NCBI GenBank assembly: GCA_016219185.1
Contig: JACRBZ010000090.1
Location: forward strand, 1 to 39,141
Direction of reading: 5' to 3'
Length of the DNA: 39,141 nt
Source of the DNA: Deltaproteobacteria bacterium
Lineage (GTDB): Bacteria > Desulfobacterota > Desulfobacteria > Desulfobacterales > Desulfatirhabdiaceae
The position numbers and the translations under genes are program-made. Of this stretch, positions 1 to 7,916 are shown one piece after another; positions within the stretch are counted from its first letter, which is position 1; each line of letters starts with the position of its first letter. The notes below the pieces were generated by a model, which made no database searches, was not told where the DNA came from, and saw only the letters and a program-made list of their open reading frames with translations.

Positions 1-529
1 CTATTTTGTCTACTATGCGGTTTTGTTCGGGGTGGGGTGGGAGGGGGATTTGGATCTCTTTTAAAACATTTGCGGGTATTTGTGGCTGTGCTGTTCCAGT
101 TTGCTTTTCTTTTAGTTGAGAAATAAATATTGGGGAAGTAATAAACTTCATCAAATAATAATTGCTTAGACTTTCATTTATTATTCTAAGAATCAACATT
201 CCTGAATTTATTCTGATGTGTTTATAAGGTATTTTTTCATCATATAACGCAACATTTCCAAGCGTTCCTCTTGTAGTTATTATTACATCCTTTAATTGTA
301 ACTTCCCGCTTCTTAGTATTTCATTTTTTTCTTTTGAAATAAAAATATTGTCTTCAAAAACAAATCTGTCTTCTCTTACATTTTTAGTTGAAAGGAATAG
401 GCAATAACCATTTTGAAAGAATTCATCTTTCTTAGGATAGTTTGCCCCTCTATCTCCATCAATTGTTCTTACAATTTCTCCTAACTTTACGATTTTCCAC
501 GACTTCGGTATTTCCACAATCTCACTCAT
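1..529 (-). CDS. hsdS: Type I restriction-modification specificity subunit HsdS, partial (runs off left edge)
   Basis: The minus-strand frame from the ATG at 529 stays open to the window edge, giving about 176 residues beginning MSEIVEIPKSWKIVKLGEIV. The start with a Trp followed by a 'KLGEI' segment and, near the edge, the stretch GTAQPQIPANVLKEIQIPLP followed by PPHPEQNRIV are hallmarks of HsdS: one target-recognition domain followed by the central conserved helix region. HsdS recognises the DNA sequence and holds the HsdM and HsdR subunits. The ATG lies one base after the hsdR stop codon (TAA-G-ATG), so the two are translationally coupled. The second target-recognition domain and any hsdM must lie further left or elsewhere. 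The segment is visibly AT-rich compared with the rest of the window, as is common for hsdS genes acquired by transfer. Confidence 0.9.
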   Translation of the reverse strand, partial: MSEIVEIPKSWKIVKLGEIVRTIDGDRGANYPKKDEFFQNGYCLFLSTKNVREDRFVFEDNIFISKEKNEILRSGKLQLKDVIITTRGTLGNVALYDEKIPYKHIRINSGMLILRIINESLSNYYLMKFITSPIFISQLKEKQTGTAQPQIPANVLKEIQIPLPPHPEQNRIVDKI

Positions 530-530
530 C

Positions 531-3305
531 TTATGCCGCCAATGACTCATTCATCTCATCAATAATGGTATTCATCTCATCCCCGAACAACTGCCACATC
601 TTGCCTTTACCGCCTTGAGCGTCAAATGGCGTGTAGTCCAAATCATCGGAGTCAACGTGGACAGAGGCGGCGATATGGTCTTTAAGCATCCGCAGCCAGT
701 GCATTTGCTCTTCGGTAAAGCGGTTGTGTTTGCCTGCATTTTTTTTCAAAATCCATTGCTGGAAATTGCGATTAACGGTTTTATCATAATCCGTCAGCGT
801 GGAATCAATGCCTGCGACTTTTCGGATAAGTGCGACAAGCGCCATCAATTCATTTTTGGGTTGTCCGTTCACGCTTTCCAACTGCTGATATGCCCGCCAG
901 ACATTCAGCGGGGCAAGGACAGGCTTGTCGGCGATAATGGTTTCCGCCAAATCTTTAATCATTTTATAGGTCAGTTCCAGCCTTTTAAATGGCTGTCCGT
1001 AAAAGATTTGCAGCGCGGTGATTTCGTCTTTATGTTGGATAATCCAGTCGGAAAAGGTTTTCACGATTTCGCCGGCTTTGTCTTTATTGTCTTTAGCCCA
1101 GCCCGCACCCGTAAGTTCATCGGGATTCACAAGATCTATGATCTGCTCATGCATCTTGCGGACGTTTTCAATGTATTCATTCAATTCCCCGTTAAAGGTG
1201 CTTGCCGCCTGATTTTGTAAGGCAGCGGCAAGGGCTTTCAGCTTTTCTTCTTTCTCAATGGGCGCAGCACCCGGATCTTCCTGTTCGACTTTCAGTCGCA
1301 GGTCTTCCAGGGTGTCCGGATTGTAGGCATTCAGCAGTTCTTTTGCCACCTGATTCATGGTTTTGCCGCTTGCCTTTTCACCAAAAGCGGATTTTTCCTT
1401 GTCGGTGAGTTGCTTTTCCAGGCGGTTAAGGCGGTTGGCCAATGTCGTGAACAAAGCCTCATCTCTGGCCCCAACGGTAATGGCCGCCAGCAGATCCTTG
1501 AGCGGCACGCCCGGTTTTTTCTCCATCGGGCGGCTGTCGGTTTTAAGGCTTTTGGTGATGCCGACGGCATCCACAATCACAAAATGATCTTTGGTGGTTT
1601 TAGCGGAAGGAGATACTTTTTTCAGGTCGTCCAAATTGATGATGCGCGTGCCCCTGCCCTTCATCTGCTCAAAGTAGTTGCGGCTTTTCACATCCCGCAT
1701 AAACACCAGGCATTCCAATGGTTTTACATCCGTGCCGGTTGCAATCATATCCACGGTAACGGCAATGCGCGGGTAGTAATCGTTGCGGAACTGCGCCAGT
1801 GTGCTTTTGGGGTCATCCGATTTGCAGGTGATTTTTTTACAAAAGCGGTTTTCTTCGCCGAATTCTTCCCGCACGATTTGAATAATATCATCGACATGGC
1901 TGTCGGTCTTGGCGAAAATCAGGGTTTTGGGTATTTCAAATTCAATCTTTTCGTTGTAGCGGTCGGGGAACATTTCGGGCAAATGTTCCTTAAACGCATG
2001 GATAATGGTTCGGATTTGATTGGGGTTCACCACCTTGTCGTCCAGTTGTACCTGGGAATACACCACATCTTCATCCAACTGCTCCCATCGTTTTTTGCGG
2101 CTGAGTGTTTCCCGGTGGTCAACATACTGCCCTTTCCAGATCGTGGCTCCTTTTTGCGTGATTTCGGTTTCAATCAGATACACATCGCTTCCCACGTTCA
2201 CGCCATCGAAAACGGCCTGCTCGTGGGTGTATTCACTGACAATGTTTTTGTTGAAGAAACCGAACGTGCGGTTGTCGGGTGTGGCGGTCAAGCCGATTAA
2301 AAAGGCATCGTAATATTCCAGCACCTGTTTCCAGAGGTTGTAAATGCTGCGGTGGCATTCATCGATCACCACAAAATCGAAAAACTCTATCGGCATTTTT
2401 TCATTGTATCCCACCGGAACCGGCTCGCGTTTTTCCCATTTGATTTCATTGGGATTGGCTTCCTCGGCGGTTTCATCCAGGTCTTCGTTTTTCAGCAATG
2501 CATACAGCCGCTGAATGGTGCTGATATAGACCTGATTGTCGGTAGGCACAAAGCTCGATTTCAGCCGATGCACGCCATAAAGTTCTGTAAACTTGCGGTT
2601 GTCGTCATTGGGCATATACGCCATGAATTCCTGCTCGGCCTGTTCGCCAAGGTTTTTCGTATCCACCAGAAACAACACCCGTTTGGCTTTGGCATACTTG
2701 AGCAGGCGATAGATAAACGTAATGGCTGTAAAGGTTTTTCCCGAACCCGTAGCCATTTGAATCAGGGCTTTGGGTTGATTTCTGCGGAAGGAATCTTCCA
2801 GATTGTTGATGGCAGAGATCTGGCAATCCCGGAGTCCGTTTGTCTGCAAATCGGGAATATCAAAAAAGCGTTGGCGTAAAGATTTGCCACGTTTAAACCA
2901 TTCCTGAAACGTTTCAGGACGGTGAAAAGAATACGCCGGTCTTGAACGGGGCTTGGGGTCGCTGTAATCCGTAAAGCGGGTTAATTGTCCGGTGCTTTCA
3001 TACACGAACGGCAACGGATCGTTATTCAGGTATTTCAGTTTGCTGTCGGCATAAAATTTTGACTGATCTTCATGAGCCGTTAAACGAACACCTTCTTCTT
3101 CTCTTTTTGCTTCAATGATCCCAACGGGCTTGACATCAACAAATAAAACATAATCCGCCGGCCCCGCATCGGTTTGGAATTCTCTGACAGCAACGCCGAG
3201 TCCGGCATTCAAATTCATTCGCTTCTTGTTTTGAACAATCCAGCCGGAAGCACTCAGTTGCCTGTCGATATTATCACGGGCTATTTGTTCGGGAGTTTGA
3301 TTCAT
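531..3305 (-). CDS. hsdR: Type I restriction endonuclease/translocase subunit HsdR
   Basis: About 924 residues. It cleaves DNA after ATP-driven translocation in a complex with HsdM and HsdS. The N-terminal nuclease domain shows the PD-(D/E)xK pattern (GPAD at about residue 51, then IIEAKR with E65 and K67). The helicase part has Walker A MATGSGKT at about 184-191, a Walker B/DEAH-box variant VVIDECHRS, LIGLTATP, and later QMKGRGTR, followed by an EcoEI-type C-terminal region. The frame extends to a TTG at 3332, but an AAGGGA ribosome-binding site sits six bases before the ATG at 3305, so that start is preferred (protein begins MNQTPEQIARDNID). The gene is immediately followed by hsdS with one intervening base. 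No hsdM is seen upstream. All key motifs are intact, so the protein is probably functional. Confidence 0.95.
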   Translation of the reverse strand: MNQTPEQIARDNIDRQLSASGWIVQNKKRMNLNAGLGVAVREFQTDAGPADYVLFVDVKPVGIIEAKREEEGVRLTAHEDQSKFYADSKLKYLNNDPLPFVYESTGQLTRFTDYSDPKPRSRPAYSFHRPETFQEWFKRGKSLRQRFFDIPDLQTNGLRDCQISAINNLEDSFRRNQPKALIQMATGSGKTFTAITFIYRLLKYAKAKRVLFLVDTKNLGEQAEQEFMAYMPNDDNRKFTELYGVHRLKSSFVPTDNQVYISTIQRLYALLKNEDLDETAEEANPNEIKWEKREPVPVGYNEKMPIEFFDFVVIDECHRSIYNLWKQVLEYYDAFLIGLTATPDNRTFGFFNKNIVSEYTHEQAVFDGVNVGSDVYLIETEITQKGATIWKGQYVDHRETLSRKKRWEQLDEDVVYSQVQLDDKVVNPNQIRTIIHAFKEHLPEMFPDRYNEKIEFEIPKTLIFAKTDSHVDDIIQIVREEFGEENRFCKKITCKSDDPKSTLAQFRNDYYPRIAVTVDMIATGTDVKPLECLVFMRDVKSRNYFEQMKGRGTRIINLDDLKKVSPSAKTTKDHFVIVDAVGITKSLKTDSRPMEKKPGVPLKDLLAAITVGARDEALFTTLANRLNRLEKQLTDKEKSAFGEKASGKTMNQVAKELLNAYNPDTLEDLRLKVEQEDPGAAPIEKEEKLKALAAALQNQAASTFNGELNEYIENVRKMHEQIIDLVNPDELTGAGWAKDNKDKAGEIVKTFSDWIIQHKDEITALQIFYGQPFKRLELTYKMIKDLAETIIADKPVLAPLNVWRAYQQLESVNGQPKNELMALVALIRKVAGIDSTLTDYDKTVNRNFQQWILKKNAGKHNRFTEEQMHWLRMLKDHIAASVHVDSDDLDYTPFDAQGGKGKMWQLFGDEMNTIIDEMNESLAA

Positions 3306-3346
3306 TATCATTCCCTTGATCATTGAATTCAATGCTGACTGCTATC

Positions 3347-3376
3347 TTTATATTTAATTTAGCAGAATTTCAACAA
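3347..3376 (-). promoter_or_regulatory. Candidate sigma70-type promoter for hsdR
   Basis: On the minus strand TTGTTG (3376-3371), an 18-base spacer and TATAAA (3352-3347) lie about 40 bases before the hsdR start, in an AT-rich stretch. An alternative -35, TTGAAA, has a 15-base spacer. Match is modest; read from sequence only. Confidence 0.3.
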
Positions 3377-3457
3377 GTTAATCGAGATGGCATTTCTGAT
3401 TTGAATTTTTTTCAGCGGAAGTAAGATAATCGGAAAATTCACCAATCCCCTTTCCTC

Positions 3458-3486
3458 TTGATAGACAGCAGATATCAGAGTATTCT
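3458..3486 (+). promoter_or_regulatory. Candidate sigma70-type promoter for vapBC
   Basis: TTGATA at 3458-3463, a 17-base spacer and TATTCT at 3481-3486. The expected transcript start is close to 3493, leaving a short leader with GGAGG ahead of the ATG at 3519. The spacer contains the palindrome GATATC, which could take part in autoregulation by the VapBC complex; that is inference. Confidence 0.45.
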
Positions 3487-3518
3487 AAAATATAAAATTC
3501 AATCTGTGGAGGAAAGCC

Positions 3519-3734
3519 ATGAAAGCCAAAGTAACAAATCGTGGTATTGTAATTCCAAGAGAAATGCTGGCAGGCGTTGAAGAGGTTGAAATTCGAAAAG
3601 AAGACCGCTGCATTGTGATCTCACTTCTTACAAAAAACGATCCCATCCTTGCTCTTGGTAAACATCCAGTGGAATGCGGCGCACCCAACGCATCGGAACA
3701 CCATGACAGCTACATTTATGGCTCCGGATCATGA
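3519..3734 (+). CDS. vapB: AbrB/VapB-type antitoxin
   Basis: 71 residues. The N-terminal part (MKAKVTNRGIVIPREMLAGV, then EEVEIRKED) reads as a SpoVT/AbrB swapped-hairpin DNA-binding domain: 'V-T-x-R-G-I-V-I-P-R-E-M'. The C-terminal tail is polar and probably wraps the toxin. The start is fixed by GGAGG eight bases upstream of ATG. Its stop overlaps the toxin start (ATGA at 3731-3734), the usual coupled order antitoxin then toxin. Expected role: neutralise the PIN toxin and repress the pair's promoter. Confidence 0.75.
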   Translation: MKAKVTNRGIVIPREMLAGVEEVEIRKEDRCIVISLLTKNDPILALGKHPVECGAPNASEHHDSYIYGSGS

Positions 3735-4165
3735 AAAGGCGGCTGTTCCTGGATACCGGTTTCCTTATTGCACTGGAAGCTGTAGACGATCAATATCATC
3801 CCATTGCGTTGGCCCATTGGGAAAATCTTATCCAATTATTACCACGGATGGTCACAACATCCTACGTTTTTGATGAGATCGTCACATTTTTCAATAGCCG
3901 CAGCCGGCACACCAAGGCAGTTGATATTGGGAATCTTCTGTTGGCAAGCCCATCAATACAATTCATCCATATTGATGAAACCTTGTTCCATGAAGCATGG
4001 CAGTACTTCGTTCAACATTCGGATAAATCATATTCCCTCACGGACTGTGCATCCTTCATCATGAAGCGACTTAGAATCCGAACGGCACTGACTTTCGATA
4101 ACCACTTTGTGCAGGCTGGATTTGCCAAAGAACCCGAAATCACTGACAGCTCGGTGCGACACTAA
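3731..4165 (+). CDS. vapC: PIN-domain ribonuclease toxin, VapC-like
   Basis: 144 residues, typical for a PIN toxin. The expected metal-binding acidic residues are present in order: D8 in FLDTGFLIAL, E49 in FDEIVT, D105 in SLTDCASFIMKR and D123 in LTFDNHFVQAGF. The spacing and motif wording match the COG2402-type PIN branch. PIN toxins cut RNA (tRNA or rRNA) when the antitoxin is degraded. The gene overlaps vapB by four bases and ends about 50 bases before the convergent topB stop. With hsdRS it forms a small defence/stress cluster. Confidence 0.82.
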   Translation: MKRRLFLDTGFLIALEAVDDQYHPIALAHWENLIQLLPRMVTTSYVFDEIVTFFNSRSRHTKAVDIGNLLLASPSIQFIHIDETLFHEAWQYFVQHSDKSYSLTDCASFIMKRLRIRTALTFDNHFVQAGFAKEPEITDSSVRH

Positions 4166-4212
4166 CCGCATCTTTCGGTCCCACAAAAAGACATGGTTTC
4201 ACAGAAGTTAAT

Positions 4213-6363
4213 TCAGGTTCCATTTGTGGAAGACTTGGGTGTGGGGGGATCTGCTGTTTTTTCTGTCTGCCACTTGTTACACAGTGCGCAGACCTTGCCA
4301 CCGTTCCGGCTGGTTCGGACGGGTCCCTGGCAGAACCGGCAATTTTCCAGGGGTTTGCCTTTTGAATCCGAATCAAAGGACACCCTGCATGCGGGATCCG
4401 CGGAAGAGGCGCACTTCACGTAGTATTTGCCTTGCCAGTCTCGCAGATGCAAATTCGATCCGCACTTGGGGCAGGTTCCCACCACCGGGCCGAACGCGCG
4501 GCGGTTGCCCTGGGGTGTATGCTTCTTGATCTGCTCCACCAGTTCCGTCACGAAAGTCCGAATACCGTTCATGAACTCATCGCGTCTGGTCTCGCCTCTT
4601 CGCATGCGCTCCAGACCCGCTTCCCATTCTCCGGTCATCTTCGGGGATTTCAGGTTTTCCGCCCGGATGGATTGGATCAGCTCGATCCCTTTTGTTGTCG
4701 GTTGCAGGACGCTTCGGGCACGCTCGACATAACCGCGTTTCAGCAGGGTTTCGATAATGTTGGCACGAGTGGCGGGCGTACCCAGGCCGCAGTCCTTCAT
4801 CGCGCCCTTCAGTTCTTCATCGGCCAGTTCCTTGCCCGCGCTTTGCATGGCGCCCAGAAGATCCCCTTCGGTCATGCTCTTGGGAGGCGAGGTCTTCCCT
4901 GCCCTGCAAACAAGATCCTTTGTTTCGACATCTTCCGCTTTTACAACGGCAGGAAGGCCGGAGTCTTCTTCTGCTTCGGGACCTTCCGTATTTGCTTTTT
5001 CTTTTTTGGGTCGGCCGTGGGGCGGGTCAACGGCCGACCATCCCAAATCCTGCACAACTACTCCCGTGGTCTTGAAGCTTTCTTTTCCGATCCTGGTAAT
5101 GATGGTCGTCCTTGCTTCGATACGATCCGGGAAGAAGGCGGCCAGGAAACGGCGGGCGATCAGTTCGTAGATCTTCAGCCGGTCTCCCTGGAGATTCTTT
5201 GCAGGATTCTCCGTGGGTACCAGGGCCGAGTGATCTTCAACCTCTTTATCGTTTACAAAGCGTCTGTCGAGCACCACGGGCCAGCGCTTCCGAAGGTCAG
5301 CAACGAATGGCTGCAAGTCCGTGATCTGGCCCCGAGCGATGGACTTGATCCAGCTTGCGGCTTTCTGGGCGTCGGCCTTCGTCAGGTACCTGGAATTCGT
5401 GCGTGGGTAGCTGATGAGCTTGGCTTCATAGAGTTCCTGAGCCACTTCCAGCGTGTGCTCCGCCGTAAACCCGAAACGTTTGTTCGATTCTTTCTGGAGA
5501 TTGGTGAGGTCATAAAGCAGTTCCGGCTTTTTCTTTTCCGTCCTGGATGTGACGGAAGCAACTTTACCGGGCAGCCCGGCCAGCTTATCCGCCAGCGCCT
5601 TTGCATCCTCTTCCAGATCGAACCGGTCGTGATCCTTCCCGTCTATTTTCCGGAACCATTTGCCCTTGTAAGTGCCGGCTTCAGCCTGAAACTTCGCTAT
5701 CAAGGTCCAGAAGTTTTTGGGCACAAAGTCCTTGATTTCCAGTTCGCGGGTTACAAGAAGGGCCAGCGTCGGTGTTTGCACCCGGCCGATGGAATAAACC
5801 CCCTCTCCTCCGGCCCGTTGCATGACCAGGGTTTGCGCGCGTGTACAGTTGATGCCGACCAGCCAGTCCGATTCCTGCCGGCTGCGCGCGGCATCCCGCA
5901 GGCCACTGTAAGCATCGCCCGGCTTCATCCGGGCATATGCCTCCCGGATGGCGTTATCCGTAAGGCTCGATGTCCAGAACCTTTTCACGGGCTTGGTGCA
6001 TCCCGACAACCGATAGACCAGATCAAAGATGAGCTCGCCTTCACGGCCGGCGTCCGTCGCATTCACGACATCCACCACATCGTCACGCGTGATGAGTTTT
6101 GCCACGACTTCGTATTGATCCCGGGTGGCCGCGATGGGGGCGTAACGGAAGGTTTCGGGGAAAAACGGCACGGTATCCAGTTTCCACGACTTCAGTCGCG
6201 GGTCATATCCTTCGGGGCCCATGGCCGTCACCAGGTGGCCCACGCACCACGTGACGATGACATCGCCGCCCCGGATAAACCCATGCCCCGAACCCTGAAT
6301 GCCCAGAGCTGAAGCAATGGCACGGCCCATGCTGGGTTTTTCACTGATGATGATACGGGTCAT
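4213..6363 (-). CDS. topB: DNA topoisomerase III (type IA)
   Basis: 716 residues. It relaxes and decatenates DNA by passing one strand through a transient break. The Toprim domain opens with MTRIIISEKPSMGRAIASAL and holds DAGREGE at 104-110. The active-site tyrosine is Y319 in LISYPRTNSRYL. Near the C-terminus two Cys4-like zinc ribbons are visible (CPKCGSNLHLRD...C and CRFCQGP...CALC). Length is that of TopB proteins, including those found on integrative elements. ATG start is used; an ORF of 43 codons (6360-6491) ends overlapping this start but has no clear ribosome-binding site. The neighbours do not share a pathway; the vapBC/hsd context fits an accessory segment, but this is inference. 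Confidence 0.93.
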   Translation of the reverse strand: MTRIIISEKPSMGRAIASALGIQGSGHGFIRGGDVIVTWCVGHLVTAMGPEGYDPRLKSWKLDTVPFFPETFRYAPIAATRDQYEVVAKLITRDDVVDVVNATDAGREGELIFDLVYRLSGCTKPVKRFWTSSLTDNAIREAYARMKPGDAYSGLRDAARSRQESDWLVGINCTRAQTLVMQRAGGEGVYSIGRVQTPTLALLVTRELEIKDFVPKNFWTLIAKFQAEAGTYKGKWFRKIDGKDHDRFDLEEDAKALADKLAGLPGKVASVTSRTEKKKPELLYDLTNLQKESNKRFGFTAEHTLEVAQELYEAKLISYPRTNSRYLTKADAQKAASWIKSIARGQITDLQPFVADLRKRWPVVLDRRFVNDKEVEDHSALVPTENPAKNLQGDRLKIYELIARRFLAAFFPDRIEARTTIITRIGKESFKTTGVVVQDLGWSAVDPPHGRPKKEKANTEGPEAEEDSGLPAVVKAEDVETKDLVCRAGKTSPPKSMTEGDLLGAMQSAGKELADEELKGAMKDCGLGTPATRANIIETLLKRGYVERARSVLQPTTKGIELIQSIRAENLKSPKMTGEWEAGLERMRRGETRRDEFMNGIRTFVTELVEQIKKHTPQGNRRAFGPVVGTCPKCGSNLHLRDWQGKYYVKCASSADPACRVSFDSDSKGKPLENCRFCQGPVRTSRNGGKVCALCNKWQTEKTADPPTPKSSTNGT

Positions 6364-6538
6364 GGATTTTCTTTTTTAAATTGAGCCGTCCGACGTTGCA
6401 AGCATAAGCCTTCTACCGGCTTCGGATTTTTCGTATCGCGTTTGGTGGAGCATCGGCGGATGGAAGAGGTGATGTCTCGTTCGGTATTCATGTTGTCAAC
6501 ATACATTTGGTAGCGCTATTTGTAAATAGTTGTCGCCG

Positions 6539-7912
6539 TTACCCCCCCAGGGCCTGATACAGCTTCATCAAGTTGGTAAGTTGGTTTAAATGATTAACGG
6601 CCACCGCTGTTTCCGCGGTTCGGCGGGTTTCCTGCGCATCCAGCCAGGATTGCATTCCGGTTGCACCCGCTCGGTAGCGGATTTCAACCAGTCGCTCGGC
6701 CTGCCTTGACCAGTCCAGAGCCAGCTCCAGGCGAAAACTCTCTTCCCGATACCGGGTATTTGCGGAAAGCGTGTTTTCGACATCGCTCAGCGCCTGATAG
6801 AGCGTTTGACGGAAATTGACGACGGCTTCTTCATATTGCGTTTCCGAAACCTTTACGGTCAGTGTCGCCGTGTTCCATTGCACAAAAGGCAATGCCAGAC
6901 CTACTCCCAATGAAGCGGCCGGATTTTGCAGCATGCTTACCAGACTGGTACTGCTGGTGTTTAAACTGCCGGTCAGTGAGAAAGTCGGATAGAAAGATGC
7001 CTGGGTTGCATCAATATTTGCCAGATATTCCCGCAGACGTAATTCTGCGGCGTGGAGATCCGGCCGTCTGCCAAGCAGACTTGCCGGCAAGTCTGCCGCA
7101 ATGGCGGGCAGGGGGCCATCGGGTAGTTGACTGCGTTCGGGTACACGATTTTGCGGCGCCTGATCAAATAAAATGGCCAGCGCATTCCGCGCTTCCGTAC
7201 GCTGCTGGAGTAACTGGATCAGATTGGCTTTTTGGGTGGCCACATTCTGCTGGGCCTGGACCCAATCAAGCCGCGAAACCGCACCGGCGCGGTATTTCAC
7301 CTGGACCAGTTCAAGCGCTTTTTCGGCATAACCGATACTGGCTTCGCCCAATGCAATTCGCTGGTTCAGATAGGCGATCCGCCAGTATGCTGATGCGGTC
7401 GTGGCGATCAGTGACAGCGCCGTATTCTGCCTGTCAACATCGGTTGCCTCTGCTTCCCAGCGATCGACGTCCCGCAATCTGGCCAGTCTCCCCCATAAAT
7501 CCAACTCATAACTCAATGTGCCGATGACGCCGTGACTCTCCGAAACGGTTGCTTGATTCAGATCCCGATCGAAGCTGGATTCCGCGGAGATGCTGACCGA
7601 AGGCGTCATATTGGTATCGGTCAGCCCCGACTTCAACTGGGCGCGGCGGACTTTTATGGTGGCTGCGGCAAGATCGTTATTGGTACGGAGTGCCAGATCG
7701 ATCAGCTCATCCAGAATGGGATCATTGAAGTTCTTCCACCACTGCTCGCGGTTTGCAATGGCTTCGCCGGTCACGCCCTGACCTTCCCATTTCTGCGGTA
7801 TCGGGATCCGCGGCTGTTCGTAAATGCTTCGCGGCATCAGGCTACAGCCATTCAGCAGACAGCTTGCGAGTGATAGGCCGGCCGCATACCGGGTTATCCG
7901 TGACAGGCTCAT
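6539..7912 (-). CDS. Outer-membrane efflux lipoprotein, TolC/OprM (NodT) family
   Basis: 457 residues. The N-terminus has a signal peptide ending in a lipobox-like LLNGC, so the mature protein is probably lipidated. The body contains two repeated outer-membrane-factor modules, with typical phrases such as YELDLWGRLARLRD, RRPDLHAAELRLREYLANI and FSLTGSLN. It should form the trimeric outer-membrane channel for the MacAB pump encoded immediately upstream; the start is four bases after the macB stop. Family assignment is firm; the exported substrate cannot be told from sequence. Confidence 0.92.
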   Translation of the reverse strand: MSLSRITRYAAGLSLASCLLNGCSLMPRSIYEQPRIPIPQKWEGQGVTGEAIANREQWWKNFNDPILDELIDLALRTNNDLAAATIKVRRAQLKSGLTDTNMTPSVSISAESSFDRDLNQATVSESHGVIGTLSYELDLWGRLARLRDVDRWEAEATDVDRQNTALSLIATTASAYWRIAYLNQRIALGEASIGYAEKALELVQVKYRAGAVSRLDWVQAQQNVATQKANLIQLLQQRTEARNALAILFDQAPQNRVPERSQLPDGPLPAIAADLPASLLGRRPDLHAAELRLREYLANIDATQASFYPTFSLTGSLNTSSTSLVSMLQNPAASLGVGLALPFVQWNTATLTVKVSETQYEEAVVNFRQTLYQALSDVENTLSANTRYREESFRLELALDWSRQAERLVEIRYRAGATGMQSWLDAQETRRTAETAVAVNHLNQLTNLMKLYQALGG

Positions 7913-7916
7913 TTAT

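Noticed and set aside
1410..2300. 296-codon open frame on the plus strand
   Set aside because: Antisense to the helicase part of hsdR; no recognisable motif.
4432..6312. 626-codon open frame on the plus strand
   Set aside because: It is antisense to topB over its whole length, and its translation is composition-biased with no recognisable domain; topB has all its catalytic motifs.
6360..6491. 43-codon minus-strand frame ending in an ATGA overlap with the topB start
   Set aside because: The overlap is suggestive of a coupled leader peptide, but no ribosome-binding site and no recognisable features; kept only as a possibility.
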